A stretch of DNA of 64,000 nt from Fomitopsis serialis (taxonomy: Eukaryota > Basidiomycota > Agaricomycetes > Polyporales > Fomitopsidaceae). Position numbers and translations under genes: made by a program. Shown in pieces: positions 36,594 through 49,391 of the stretch (position 1 is the stretch's first letter; every line of letters begins with the position of its first letter). The stretch is from NCBI RefSeq assembly GCF_022376445.1, contig NW_025954962.1, positions 248,001 to 312,000 of the forward strand, given 5' to 3'. The notes below the pieces were generated by a model. It was not told where the DNA came from. It did no database searches and saw only the letters and a list, made by a program, of their open reading frames with translations.

Positions 36594-37041
36594 TGCTCTG
36601 TCGTATACACTGCTCAGCCCATTGCACCTCTATTGCATATCTAGTTGCGTCCTGATTATGGAGACGCCGTGTTTTGAACTGCATCATAGCCCTGCGCCAT
36701 AGTCCAGTAGGTGCGTGCCGTGGCTCGTTGGTTCATCAGGTGCGATTGCAAGTTCTTCAATTTCGAGCTAGCAGGGTCATCCGTATGTTAACTCTTGCTT
36801 AATACTTTCGTTGAGCTTATCGCATGCTAGCGGAGTGCACAAGTCCCGGACATGTGCAAGAAATAGCACTTTGGTTGAACGACAAACCCACCGGCCGCGT
36901 TATATCCGCTTCCCAGAAGGACCGAACAAGTATACAGAACAGGCGTAAAATTACGGCATTACAAAGTCGTATGATACATCCATACTGGTACAGTCATATT
37001 AACTTCTTCCGCGCAGGCTGCTCACCCCACATTTAAACGCT
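36594..37041. other. Intergenic between convergent genes
   Basis: 3' flanks of bL17m and the alcohol dehydrogenase. Relatively A+T-rich. No gene seen. Confidence 0.5.
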
Positions 37042-38649
37042 CTACCACTCTGCCACCCGTGTCGTCGTCGGGAGTCCGGGAGCGGGCGGGTTCGAGAACT
37101 TGGTCTCGACGAAGACCTTTTCGACGCCGTTCTGACGCTTGTCAAAGGCCTCGTACAGCTCCACGAAGTCGTCGATCGGCACACGGTGCGTGATCATGCT
37201 GCGTACAGACAAACCGACACCGTCAGTACCACACATCAACGACAAGAATAGAAGACGGAAGCCACGTACAAAGCGGGGTCAAACTTGCCGGGGATGATCC
37301 AGTCATAGAGAATCTCCTTCCAGTACTTGTGCACCGGTGCCTGGCCGTTCCCGATGAGGCGCACGCCCTTCTCCATGAGCGCGCCGATGTTGAAGTGGTT
37401 CGTGTACCCGGCATAGGCCGCGATGATGCCGCAGCTGCCGCCCTTCTTGACGGACATAATCATTTCGTTGACGATCTCCGACACGTCGGTCTCGAGCATG
37501 AGCGCCTTCTCGACCTTGTGGAGGATGCTCTTCGGCTGGTGGAACGTGCCCGCGTCGATGGCGACGTCGAGGCCGCCCGGTGCGACCTCCTGGAACCGCT
37601 TCACGACGTCCTTGTGCTCGGAGAAGTCGATCGTCTCGATGCCCAACACGTTTTTGGCGAATGCCAGACGCTCCGGGACGCGGTCAACACCAATGACGCG
37701 CTTCGCACCCTTGGCGAGTGCCCACTTGGCGACGCATTGACCAATTGGACCCAGACCCTGGACATCCAGGTCAGCGGGGACTGAGGCATTGCGCATTGCG
37801 CATCGCTGATCAACTTACCCAAACACCGACTACATCGCCTTCAGTGACGCCAGTGTCGAACACGGCGTGGTACGACGTAGGGAGAACGTCGGAGAGGTAG
37901 AGAGCCCTCTCGTCGGAAACGCCTTCAGGAATGGGGAGTAGATTCACGTTGCCTTTTGGTACGCGGACGTATTCTGCCTGGCCGCCCGCGAAGCCACCGG
38001 TGAAGTGGGAGTAGCCAAAGAACCCGGCGTCCCGGTGGCCATACATCGCGTTCTGAAGACTGTGCAAGACCGGTGAGTCATTCTCCGTCAGATGGTCATA
38101 CGTCGGATGCTCACCTAGAGGGGTTGGTGCGATCGCAGAAGGAAGATAGCTTTTGCTTGCAATATTCGCAGTCGCCGCATGCGATCTGGAAAGAAGAGAC
38201 GACACGCTGGCCGACTTGGAGGTTCTTCACGTTGGGACCAATGGCGTCAACGACACCCATGAACTGTCCCGCAGTTAGCATGTACGCATATATGCGCCAA
38301 TAGACTAATGCAACCAACCTCATGGCCGAGGATATCGCCCTTCTGCAGGTTGACGATCTCCCCGTTGTAGAGGTGGAGGTCTGAACCACAGATGGTGGTT
38401 CCGGTAATGCGAAGGATGACATCGTCTGGCTCGCTGATATCCGGGATAGGCGCGTCGATGAGGCGGACGTCGCGGGCACCGAACCAGGCGAGGGCCTTCA
38501 TGGTGCTGCCGTCCTGGCGAACCTTGTACTCTGGGCGAACGACAGTGGGGAAGTCGCCCATGGCCTGTGGCAGGACCATCAGCTACACGCAACGCCTGCG
38601 GTGCGCGGATGGGACGTACGCTCTGTGCTGCGTTTGATGCTGCTTGCAT
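37042..38649 (-). CDS. Zinc-dependent alcohol dehydrogenase (formaldehyde dehydrogenase-like MDR)
   Basis: Medium-chain NAD(P)-dependent dehydrogenase. Exons 38620-38649, 38319-38582, 38115-38263, 37819-38059, 37270-37757 and 37042-37198 give 442 residues. Catalytic zinc ligands appear in TTICGSDLHLYNG and GDILGHE. The structural zinc lobe is CGDCEYCKQKLSSFC. The coenzyme-binding GLGPIGQCVAKWALAKG is followed by an acidic VIGVDRV. Length and the insert GYSHFTGGFAGGQAEYVR fit the glutathione-independent formaldehyde dehydrogenase-like subgroup. The first exon codes only ten residues (MQAASNAAQS); a start at 38579 (MVLPQAMGDF) is possible. Intact. Substrate unknown. Confidence 0.9.
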
Positions 38650-40413
38650 GGTGGTTGAAAATAAGATTTGTAGTCGTGATGAGGGTCGTAAGTCGTGAGT
38701 TGTGTTGCCCAGACTGACAGGTGGACGGCCTTATATAGCTCGCAGGGGGCTCCATGGCTGGTGAGGCGCGATGATAGCTGCATGACGTTTCTCTCTTCGT
38801 CGTCTGCCTCTGACGTCACGCGCCGCCCCGCGTCGCGCCCCACGTGATCGTTCCCGACGCGCACCGTCCCCTCTTGTGCTTTCTCAGCACCCCTCACCCA
38901 AACCAGCTGCAGTCTCCAACGTCGTCACAGACTCAACAAGAGCGCGTACAGTGTATGGGTGCCGGGTAGTAATGGCGCCGACGCTTACCGGCGGGTCGAC
39001 TGTAGGCCGTATTTGTCTCAGCCAGCTCATCTTTATCGCCTGACGTTCCTCCGATCTGCTCAACTTATATGCAGGCCCATTTGTGCGTCAGACGTTATGC
39101 TCAGTGACGGTCCATGGGCGGAACGCCTCGAGAGAATGGCGCAGGGCTCCTGCGGTGCTCGTCATTCATCGGCAGACCTGCCCGGTTCAGGACATGCACG
39201 GTCTAGAGTGCATAGGTCGGTGAATAGTTTACGGTCAGTGTTGCCTACTAATATAGACCGTTTCTACGAGCGAGTCATCCGCTCATCGATCCGTCTCAAG
39301 TTTAGGACTGCATGAACGAGATGAGTTGGACACGACGGCGCTTCGAGATATTTACTGACCTTGCACCAAGCCGAGAGACCGAACAGTCGATGTTACCGGC
39401 TGACCCCGGTGTCCCTGCACGACTCGTTTTTACAAGGTCCCGAGGCCCCGTGGTCATCGTGAGTTCCTATACACTCACGACGATAACTTCTACCTCTCAC
39501 GCCCGTCAGGCAGCTTTGAATCCGAGCGCCTCTTGTATTCATTGAAACAAGCTCGATGATTGCAAAGCAGGGCTCATGGCTGTCCAAAGGCCAAATCTGA
39601 CCGATGCACCGGTGGCGCATGCGTGTCCTGATGAACATCACGCCCGTGACCAAACTCGCACTCAGTCCCTTGAGATTCGAGTGCTGGAGATACTACAAGG
39701 TAGCGAGTAGCGATGATGACGCTCATCGCTTCAACCCGGCGGCACCGAATCGCGATCCTACTAGTCCTACGTCAGCCAGTGTTTCGAATGCTTTCGCGGC
39801 TCCCAAAATGCACACCTGCCCAGGCTCCCCGCACCGGACGGGAAGTATCGCGACTTCTCCCTCGATGGCGCCTTTCAATAACTGCGACCCGTTGTTCTAA
39901 CCGGCAGCATAACGACCGCAGACGCGCACAATACGCCACCTCGCGGTAGCCACGACCGTCCAGCGTTGTCGGTTGGTCATTCAACCTTCCTGCGTTCCCA
40001 GTGCATTCAATTTGACCTGCGTCATCATACATGCGACTGCCTCGTTGTTGCAGCACCGCCAGCACGCGTATCGCGGTCGACGATGGGCGGCGGCGACAGT
40101 GCGCCTGTGGTCTGCGTTATTCCGAGCGATAATATAACCTACGCACAGCAATGTGGATATAGCGATTACAGTGCAGAGCAGCGATACAGTAATAATTGAC
40201 TGGCACAGCGTCCGACGCGGCGTCGCCCAAGTGCTCTCGATGCGGGATGCAGTCTCCTCTGAGACGTACAGACTGCAGGCTGTATGTCGTCATGTGGGGA
40301 GAGGGAGACTGTCCTGGTATATGCAGTGAATAGGTGGCTCTCTGGCACAGAGGCGGCGTATTAGTGCGAGTTGTGCATAGTCAGTGGATGCGGAGTGCGT
40401 ACCAGAGCCGATG
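38650..40413. other. Intergenic 1.8 kb, no gene seen
   Basis: Promoter side of the alcohol dehydrogenase and 3' side of small protein copy A. A short frame at about 39820-39870 reads PAPDGKYRDFSLDGAF, which looks protein-like, but no start, splice partner or family could be found. Confidence 0.4.
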
Positions 40414-40888
40414 CTACGAGTCGTTCCACATGCAGAAACGCATGTCTCTCCATAACCGGTCGACGGTGATGCCGTGTACTGGTCTCCAAGAATCCGACGA
40501 GGCTTGCGACATGGTGTGTGAGCCGCTAGGGAAGAGCTGAGAGACGGTGCAGTTGACGTCTCTCCACGCCCGAGCTCTGAGGGAAGGGGCAAGACGTCAG
40601 TAAGGGAGAACGAGAAGAGCAGCCAACACTCACGTCACGTTCGCCACCTTCGACCGTGTCTTTAGTGCGTATTGATAGACCGACCCTGGACCTTCCATCA
40701 GCGACCATACCATATCCATCGTAGCGCGACTGACCTGCGTCCAAGACGAGCGTGATGCTCTCGCCCGGATGTAGTAAGACGATCGCGCCCGAGTTCCGGC
40801 CATAGTTGCGCAACAATTGCACGGTGGCACAATCATGCGTGTCGTTGGTAAAGTCGAGCAGGACCTCATACTGGGTGCTCGCGGGCAT
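40414..40888 (-). CDS. Small unrecognised protein, copy A
   Basis: Not a family I recognise. Exons 40735-40888, 40634-40685 and 40414-40576 give 122 residues. It starts MPASTQYEVLLDFTNDT and continues through LLRNYGRNSGA, LLHPGESITLVLDAG and SVYQYALKTRS to ARAWRDVNCTVSQLF. There is no signal peptide or membrane segment, so a cytosolic, mainly beta protein is likely. It is clearly related to copy B at 53865-54271: both share MPxST-x-YE-x-L-x-DF-x-ND, LR-x-RxGA-x-LL, GE-x-LVL-x-AG and a W-x-D-x-C C-terminal half. The shared structure across a changed intron supports real coding. Function unknown. Confidence 0.75.
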
Positions 40889-41734
40889 GCTCGCAGGCGG
40901 GCGAGAGATATAGACAAAGAGGCGGTCAGAGGGTGGCGTCGGGGAGGTGCGGCGGAAGCGAGCGTGTAAGTCTCGAGAAGGAGCGTGATATGGGGGCCGA
41001 TAGTCGAGCGCGAGAAGAGAGAAAGAGCGTAACGCCAGAGAGGCACAGAGATGCTTGTCCTGGTGATGACGGTCGCTTCGAGCTTCGGCGGGCCGTTCGA
41101 GAATGAAAGTTACGGCACGGCTGGGCCTTCTCGGTTCTGAATCCTCCGGCGGGTACGCCCCCTGCGTGCCGCTGTGTTCAAGCCAGCCTGCCAACGCAGC
41201 TCGGGAAGGCCTGTGCACGCCGCGGCACACAAATGAAATTGAGTTTATAAGGTATCTGTGTCAGAGCGCAGAGACAGATGGGCCGGACCTGTTGCCACGT
41301 TGTGGGCGTGCTTATTGTGTGCACAACAGCTGGCCGGCGCCCAGGACGCGCACAGAGAACGGAGCGAGCCCAGAACGGAGAGCTGCCTATAAGGAGGGGA
41401 AGGGGTGGACGAGCGAGCGAGCACGCATGGGCAGCGAGGCAGCAGGGCGAGAGAGGCAGCGTCGAGCGAGGCGGCTGGGGGAAGCTGAGCTGCCAGGGAG
41501 CATCCGCAGCCACTTTCCCTGGCAGGCACCGAAACGCGTCCGTCCCGAGATTCGCGCCCGATCCCCAGATCTCAGCCACTCGCGCGTCGCGCCCATATCT
41601 GGCAGCCCGTGCTCGTTCGCCTCTCCCACCTCCCCTCCAGCTGGGGGCAGCTCATTCGCGGCCATGTACGCACAGCGAAGCGTATAGCCCCTACGCCTCA
41701 TGTCCTGCTTGTCTTAAAAGCGCCGCTCGACACA
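40889..41734. other. Divergent intergenic region
   Basis: Between copy A (-) and the F-box-like gene (+). TATA-like TTTATAAGG at about 41245-41253 and CTATAAGGAG near 41388. No gene is supported; long frames near 41103-41687 look compositional. Confidence 0.45.
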
Positions 41735-43063
41735 ATGGCCGAACCGACCTTCCTCGGGATGCCCGTGGAAGTGCGCTTGGTCATCTACGACATGTACTTG
41801 ATGAAGCACCAGCGGGTCAGGCAGAAGTGTCAGCCGGCCAATGACCACCTCAAGCTTCTGCGTACTTGCAGACAGATATACGAAGAAGCACGCCCAATTT
41901 TCTGGCGATACGTGTCCCTAAGGAACGAGCTGGAGATCAATGCGTTCATCCTCAATGCGAGCGATGCCATGGCCGCTCGCATCCTATGGGCCGACGTAGC
42001 CAACGACGGGCGCGTCTTTAAGCCGCTCGAAAGGATATCGAAACAAGAGGTGATAGTCGTCACTTCCGCATTGGCAATCCTCTCATTGCCAGACAGGAAA
42101 CGAAGCCGTCCCCTTTATCCAACCTGCACCTCGCGCTTCGCCGCATGCCCTCGTTGCAACGGCTGCGCGTGTTTCAATGATGCCGGGGGATCCCCACCAA
42201 TATACGAGGTGAGCACCCCGCGCTCTATATCCGCGACGCCGTTGCCAAGGAGCCGTTGTAATTTTTGTTGTCCAGGATCCGGCAGCGGTGCACCACGCCT
42301 GGCCCTCGAGTTCGAGTTCGCCATGTACCCGTCGGCCACAGCACCGCGTCTCTCGGCGTACGAGATCTTCATGGACGCCGAGAGCAGGGTGCAGCCTTTC
42401 CAGGTCATCTCACCGCGGTCCGTCGAGAAACTGCGCCTATCGGGGGAGGTCCGTCTACCTCCTTCCGTGGAGGCGCCGGCTCTCCGCCAGGTGACGCTCC
42501 ACTCGATAACGGGCAACCATTTCGACCGCAATAATATAGAGAGCTCCTTCCCCGGAGCTTGCCTGGAGTCCTTCTTGTACGCCCAAGGCCACCGCCTCGG
42601 CTTCGAACTCCGGAATAGGCACCTGGAGTCCGTGGTCGCTCTTTCCGGGTCGCGGCTACGCACGCTGGTGCTTCTCGGATGCAGCCGTCTATCCAGCGCG
42701 TGCATTGCGTCCTGCTTGGAGCAACTTCCCCTGCTGGAGATCTTCGCGCTGAGCCTCGTAACGGTGGACGAGTTACGGACGAACTTCCTGCTTTCCTTGC
42801 CGCTCACGGTCTCCGTTCTGAAAGTTCACGTCGTGAATGCTTGGTATGCGGTACCCCTACGGGTAGAGGAGCGCGGGCTTTTGGATGCTCTTGAGAACTC
42901 TATCATGGTCCGCGAGAAGCCACCGAAACGCACGACTCTCAATTTTCGCGAACAACTACTCCTCGAAGACGGGCGAAAGGAGAGACTAATGGAGCTGGCA
43001 CAGCTTCATGATATTGATTTATGCATTAAGCCTTGGGAGAACGACTGTGAACATGCTATATAG
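41735..43063 (+). CDS. F-box-like protein, probable leucine-rich repeats
   Basis: A single continuous frame of 442 residues starting MAEPTFLGMPVEVRLVIYDM. This opening and the LLRTCRQIYEEARPIFWRYV segment are typical of the large fungal F-box/2EXR-like families that recruit SCF substrates. The C-terminal half has irregular Leu-rich units (LRTLVLLGCSRLSSACIAS, LPLLEIFALSLVTVDEL). A possible GT-AG intron of 67 bases at about 42209-42275 would break the frame, so it is not used. A Cys cluster (CPRCNGCACF) lies near residue 140. Fungal F-box proteins of this kind are numerous and variable; the target is unknown. Confidence 0.65.
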   Translation: MAEPTFLGMPVEVRLVIYDMYLMKHQRVRQKCQPANDHLKLLRTCRQIYEEARPIFWRYVSLRNELEINAFILNASDAMAARILWADVANDGRVFKPLERISKQEVIVVTSALAILSLPDRKRSRPLYPTCTSRFAACPRCNGCACFNDAGGSPPIYEVSTPRSISATPLPRSRCNFCCPGSGSGAPRLALEFEFAMYPSATAPRLSAYEIFMDAESRVQPFQVISPRSVEKLRLSGEVRLPPSVEAPALRQVTLHSITGNHFDRNNIESSFPGACLESFLYAQGHRLGFELRNRHLESVVALSGSRLRTLVLLGCSRLSSACIASCLEQLPLLEIFALSLVTVDELRTNFLLSLPLTVSVLKVHVVNAWYAVPLRVEERGLLDALENSIMVREKPPKRTTLNFREQLLLEDGRKERLMELAQLHDIDLCIKPWENDCEHAI

Positions 43064-43836
43064 GTGTCAAATCGAACCGACGATTCTGTAGCGTACTCCT
43101 TATATCTCTGATAATACCTCACATTTTAATGCTGTATTTACTACTCACGGCGGACAGTTGCATTGATGTACAGTGGACACTATACTTACCTTGTATGCTA
43201 CAGATCGCCAGAGGGCTCGCTGCGAATCGGATGGTCGGTCTCCCACGGAGCCATTCGATTAGCCATGTTTCAAGATTGCAGCAGAATAGATTACGACAGT
43301 GTCCGTAGGCATGTCCGTGCAGGTCAAGAGGTGGGCGAGATTGGAATCGGGGACAACCTGCTCTTGACAGGTGGGGGGGTAGGTGGTGTACGGGGTCCTG
43401 AATTCAGCCACTCACGCGAAGTTTCGTCCATTCTGCTCAATATGTGTCCGCCTCCTCGCGAATAGCTAGTATGCGCCCCGTTTTCGATAAATAGCCACAG
43501 ACAATCAATGAGAATGATTCTGTGACATAGCGAGTGAGGTATGAACATCCCGTAGGAGTGCGAGTTGAGTACGAGAGTGCGATCCAGAATGCACGTGTGC
43601 GGAACGGTCATGTGAGACGCTCCGTTGAACGCGCTGGTTCCCGCGCACGGCGCTTGGGCTGAACGGCGCGACTTACGACGAACTCCTTGCTGCCTGCGCC
43701 GTTGCTCCCGTATCGCAACGTTCGCCAGTCGGTTGCCAGACGAGCCCGTCGCTGTTGTTCTTATTGAAATTCACTATATTTATCTAAAGCCTCGCTGCGA
43801 TGGCTGCGTTCCAGCAAGAGCGAAGTGTTGCTCGAC
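43064..43836. other. Intergenic, upstream of the giant gene
   Basis: No gene is seen. No inverted-repeat partner for this stretch was found downstream of the giant gene. Confidence 0.5.
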
Positions 43837-46800
43837 ATGGACGACTTCTGGGGTGCTATGGGAAGTGCGGACTGCGCCATACCTTCGCTCGACGACCTCG
43901 ATTCCGGTGCACCTTCTCTTCTGTCTCGTCAGCTCACTTCTTCGGGCCCCTCAGATATTGCATGGCAGAACCCCATCTCTGGCTTTGTACAGACCGGCTC
44001 GCCATCGACGCACCTTTCACCAACAACTCAGGCTAGTGCTGCGTTCAGCAATGATGCGTTCTGGATGCAGGGCTCTTCATGTCCCCCAGTTTCCACATCC
44101 GCTCAACTTCCGTCACTCGAATCAGAGCCCAGGTTCGTCATAGAACCAGCCTCGCTCTCGTGGACGCGGGATGCCAAACAGGTCTTGCATGTCTTGTGCC
44201 CTCGGTGCGATGCATGGATCTGTACAGGATCAAAGTCGCGGCAGAACACGAAACCACTCGAGGCACATATGAAGGGTCGCAAATGTAACCGCTCCGCCGT
44301 GCTGGATGCACGTATCCGTGCAGAGGCGAACACTGCCCGTGACATACACTTCCCATCGCAGTCATCGCCAGCATTCCGAATGACGAGCGTGACGCACCCA
44401 TACACTGTTCCCGAGCTCCAGGACATGGCAGTACTGCCACAGGAGCCGCCTACGGCTGCTTCGTCGCAGGTGCAGGATGCACTGTCTAGTACGCTCCCGA
44501 TGATCTCCTTTGACCTCACCACCCCCGAAGACTTTGGAGACGAATATGCATCGTAAGTGTATTGCATCCGTCTCGCAACACTGATTCTAATCACTACTTG
44601 TGCAGGGACTCGGATCTTGACACCGAGAACGAGCAAGCGTCGAGGTCTGACTCGAGCGGACCACCGCCGGCGCCTTCTCGCAAACGCAAGAGAGCATCGC
44701 AAGACGACCCTCTGTCCGAGGCGAATAGCGTAGGCAGCTCAGCCCCACAATCCTCCTTTGGTGAGTCCGAGTCTAGTCGTCGGTCTAGCTGCTGCGCATA
44801 TCTAACCTGCCTTCCATTGCAGCTCCGAGCGATCCTACGGCTACATGCTTGCCATGCCCCGGCATTCCTCTCGACTGGCCACACACCGACTTCTTCCAAT
44901 CATACCCGTTTCAGCGTCACGACTACAGTGTACCCGGTTCTCTCGGTTACGACTTCTGTGCGGTTGGCGATAATGGCCAGTCCTTCCGTGTACGATCACA
45001 TCGTTGCATCGGATCTGTGGTCGTCGCCGGGGAAACTGCTTGTACCGAATGTCTAGCCCTTACCAGCACACTCGAGCACCTCGCAGAGATGTCTGGTGAC
45101 GTGAAACCGCATACCAACTACGCATACCGATCGCACAAGCAGCTTCGTCAAGTAGCAGACTTCTTCAAGAGCGAAGTCTCTCGGCTTCGTTGCATGGTAA
45201 TGCATTCAGTTACTGAATGTCTGTGTAGATCACTAACTTATTCCTTAACAGACCCTCAATCTCGGCCGACGGGTGGCTTCTATTGTGCGGAAATTGGATG
45301 ATCATCGACGCTTCCTCATGGCAATTGCAAGTGGAGACCCGCGCGGTGTCAAACATCTTATCATGCAGGGATTGAAGGAGCGCGTGAGCACGAACGAGTT
45401 GATCAAGCGCGTCGACGAGAGTATCGAGGGGTTCTACCATGCTCGTGGCTATACCGCATTTGACTTTGATCTCGCGCTCCTCATCCTGCGTCTTGGTGGG
45501 CGGAAACTACTGTATGCGATGAACCAATGTCTTGCTATTCCCTCGATTCGCGCCCTACGACGTGCACGTCGATTCACTCGTCTCATGCCGAGCTTTGGTC
45601 GGCCAACAATCTCGGAGGTGCGGTGGAACCTGTCGGAGGTGCTTGGGCCAAAGATTCAGCAGTTGAAGGATGCCATCCATCACGCGACGAACCCTCCGTC
45701 TTCATCAGCTGGCCCAGATGCAGCCTCACGAAAGCTGTATGGCCGTACTGGTATCTCTGTGTGCTGGGACGAAATCTCGCAAGAGGAGGTTGCCTGCTAC
45801 TTTCCACATGCAGACTCGGTTGGCGGCTTGTGTCGAGAGCATTGCGGCAGGGTTGATCTCCGGCTACGTAGCTTCCAAAGTGCCGTTAACATCGCGGAGG
45901 ATCTGGACAAAGGCAAGGTGCATTTCGGGAAGGAGGTGTCCGTCCTGGCTGTTGCTTCCTTCGGAGAGGATCTTCGGGGCGCATTTCCTGTTGCTGTGTC
46001 ACCGACGTGCAAGTCGGAAACACCTGAGGAGGGTGCCGAGATTCTCCGGACGGTCTTTGCGGCTTGGAAGGATGATCCAGACCTCACCGAGTACCTTGGT
46101 CCCCTGTGGACGTTTGCGTCGGATGGAGATGCCGGTCGCCGTGCTATGGTATACAGCATGCTCATGGCGAAGAAGATCGATCTATCGCACCCTTTGTACA
46201 AGATTGTGGGACATCTACCAGGGCTCAACCTCAATGTAGGGGACGACGACATAACAGCTGATTTCGACTGGAAACATGAGATCAAACGTGAGTATCGGAC
46301 ACTCAAACACTAGTATTCACAGTTCACTAACCCATTAGATAGGTCTTGGCCGCCTCATGCGTACTCAGGATGGTATTGTGATCGGTGATACCATTGTCAA
46401 CTGCCACACTATGACTCGCCATCTCTCACGCATCCCGCAGTTGTCGGCTGTCGCTGTCGACCGGCTCATGAACCCATCGGATTCTCAGGATGTACCGCGC
46501 GCGATTGATCTCCTACGGGCAATCTCGTCACTATCAGCCCTTCCCTTGGATGACTACACACCTACAGAGCTGCAGGAACATCGTGCTATCACCATTGTGG
46601 GAGAGATGTTGTCTGCATTTGTCGACGCATTCATCTCGCCCGAATGGTCTCTCACGCAGCAAGTCGTTTCGCTCAGCAAGTATGCACACATGATCTTCGC
46701 GCTATATCGACAGCACCAGGCGAGCTTCATGCCCCATCAGCTCTATGGCGACACCCAAACAACAGTCAAAAACGTGATATTCTGCATTGCGAAGCAGCAG

Positions 46801-49391
46801 CTACTTGACGGCAACCAGCGCTTCTATCTGTATGATACGGGCGACGATAAGCTCGAGGAACTCTTTGGAAACGTGCGCATGCAGGGCGGACACAACCCGA
46901 ATTTCTCTTTCAAGCAACTCGTGGATAGGCTTGGCGCTGCTATTGACATTGACGCAGTCTTCACGGCACATCCTGAACTACACCAGGGCTCTCGTCGCCG
47001 TAAAGTCACCCGTACTGAGCATGCCGATCATCTGAATCATGCATCGTGGACCGGCGATACTGTTGTTGACAACGTGAACCTTCGGTCTGCGTGGGCGGAA
47101 GGTCGTAAAGCAGCTACAAATTCACTATCGAAGCTCTGCATCGCACCCGGCTTCGACGTGCTGTTCCGAAGTTCAAGCAGTTCCATTGACATGCTTCAGC
47201 CCATTCGACCAGGCAAGTTTCCTGGCGTCTCGATGGAGCAGGATCGATCACTGGACTCGGAGGCGCCGGCGCCGGCGAACTCGCCCGCGACCAGGACTAC
47301 TAGTACAGGGACGGCACCTGGCGAGTCCGAATCTGAGCCAGATAGTAGCTCATCGAATCACGTAGCACCAGGGTGCAACACACGTACGTCCTCGAGTGCA
47401 AGCCTACAGGGTGAATCATCGTCTGCGGGAGGTGTCATTAACAACTCCGAGTCCGAGTTAGGTGAGTTGGTAATGTAAGATGTTGTTTCAATGAAGCTCA
47501 CCTTAGAGTCGCAGATGCTCCAAATGCAATCATTATTGAGGAGGACACAGCGATGAACACTCACATGCCAGATCTCAATGCCTCTGGAGGCCCTGACACG
47601 GCGCGTGATTCCGACGCAATTGCAACAGGTACTGCCATTCAGCTTGAAGATCGTCTCGATGAACTGGACGGACCTGATCAACAACTCCCACCTGCCTATG
47701 TGGGAGTGGAGAATGCCTCGCCGTGGATCTGGATCAGTAATGGTCACAAGATCCACAAGACATCGATTTGTATTCAAGTCATTACGCCAGATTGGGTTCG
47801 CAAACCTCACGAGCGTATCTTCCGTGTTCGCTGCTACAGCTCTGATGTTAAGCCTCGCAATGTTGGCTCTGCTAGTACCCTAGACCCCACCAAGTTCGTC
47901 CTCGGTGACCTCTTTGCGACCCTGATCCGCTGCAATGGTCAGGCGCCTCTTGCGATCATGAAGTGCATTGCTATCCACGAGAAAGGGCAGTCAGTGTCGA
48001 GCGTCCAGATCGCGAGCCTCTCGCACGCCGCCTCAGGCATCAAACTCACGGGACAAGTCCTTGAGCTCTGCGCTGCAGTAGCAGCACCCACTGCAGGAAG
48101 AGATGACGAGTCAATTCCTCAGGCTGGTGAGTTGTCATCTTACGATTCTGTTGCCTTCACCCCTGAAACCGAGCCCGTGACCCCAGGCTCATCTTTAGGC
48201 AAGTCGAGCTCGTCATCTGAACTTCGGCACAGCTGGCTCTGGACAGGGTCGCTCGTAAAGCTCACTGGTGACAACAAATCCGACTCGGAGCCAGCATCAA
48301 TCGCAGCTAAGGTCTCGCACAAGACACTTGCAGTTAAGGTCTGTAGTCATGTATGCCATATATTGGACCCTCGAATCGTCGACGGTCGCAGCATGCTTGC
48401 CGAGCATCAACGACAACACCTCAATAGCGCCGGGCTGACATGGGAGTTCTCCGAAGGCGAGCTTCTGGACATAGTTGAAGTCCTATGGCGAACAATACAA
48501 GAGCAAGGCTCTGCGGCCACGCTGTTGCCACTGCTCGCGACACCAAACCAACAGTTTCCGTACAAGATGGGTGGTACGTCATCAGTGGCGTGATTACTAT
48601 GAGCCACGAAATATCAACTGACCTCCTTGACAAGGCAAGCCTATGTTCTTATCGGAAGACGCCGCGCACTACATGGAGACGGAGAAGATTGCCAGTGACG
48701 CGAAGCGTCGATGTTATCAGTGTCTCGCGGAGGTGGATGCCGCCCGCATGCGGAATCATGTCGGTGAGCATATCTTGAAAGCAATGCGCGGCGTACAGGA
48801 GGATCTCCGAGGACAGCAGGTATACACATTTTATTGATCGTGTCAGCGTCGCATTTTATGCTAAACAATAATACACAACAGGTTGTTCCGTCCGAGCTTC
48901 CCTGCGGTTTCTGCGGACGCCCTGAGCGGCTCTGTACGGCTCCGACGATGACCAAGGGGACCAGTAGGAGTACACCGCAAGCACGAAGCGAGTGCCCATA
49001 CTACCGACTCTTCTTCTACCAGCCAAGCCTCAAGCCATCACCTGCAACTCCGTGCACGAATGTACCCATTATCTGCATGGTTCCTGGTTGCAAGGCGGCA
49101 AAGGATGGTAACTGGACTGCTGTATGGAAGTATAACATGGTCGAACATCTCCGCCAGTGTCACCCCTCTTATGGCCTCGAAAGTACCCCCAGGTTGGATG
49201 GACTTATCCCTCTTCCGCCAGCAATGCAACATGAGATGCATATCTCGGACGAGGAAGAGCGGGCTCTTCGAATCCCCGCCGAGCTCATCCCTTACAAGTC
49301 ACCCCTGCCACGTATCGCCACACCTGAACTTGCGGAATCAACAGGGACGGCGCGCAAAGCCAAGAAACGACGTCTAAACCGCGACAAGTAG
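43837..49391 (+). CDS. Giant 1,716-residue zinc-finger protein, transposon-like, function unknown
   Basis: Eight exons (43837-44552, 44606-44760, 44823-45196, 45252-46287, 46343-47461, 47515-48570, 48635-48819, 48882-49391) total 5,151 bases, an exact frame. Residues 1-115 are low-complexity. A C-x2-C-x19-H-x5-C finger lies at 121-150 and a nuclear signal RKRKR at 264-268. The central region (about 415-1000) carries SFGEDLRGAFPVAVSPTCK, ASDGDAGRR (Asp706, Asp708), GDDDITADFDWKHEIK (746-760) and NPSDSQDVPRAIDLLRA. The acidic clusters and the D-x-D-W-K-H-x-x-K element recall transposase or RNase-H-like nucleases. Ser/Glu-rich linkers precede two C-terminal fingers (C1512, C1515, H1527, H1531; and C1612, C1617, H1636, H1641). 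I recall similar uncharacterised proteins as expanded in agaricomycetes but cannot name a family. No terminal inverted repeats were found. Confidence 0.8.

Noticed and set aside
37018..37062. tRNA-like GGCAGAGTGGTAGAGCG on the minus strand
   Set aside because: It is the coding end and stop codon of the alcohol dehydrogenase (TTTRVAEW); no acceptor stem or T-loop can be formed.
41103..41687. Overlapping long frames between copy A and the F-box-like gene
   Set aside because: Arg-rich, low information, and they lie in the promoter region with TATA-like elements; no homologous character.
42209..42275. GT-AG intron of 67 bases in the F-box-like gene
   Set aside because: Splice-like ends are present, but removing it breaks the frame, while the unspliced frame continues into RLALEFEFAMYP and the Leu-rich part.
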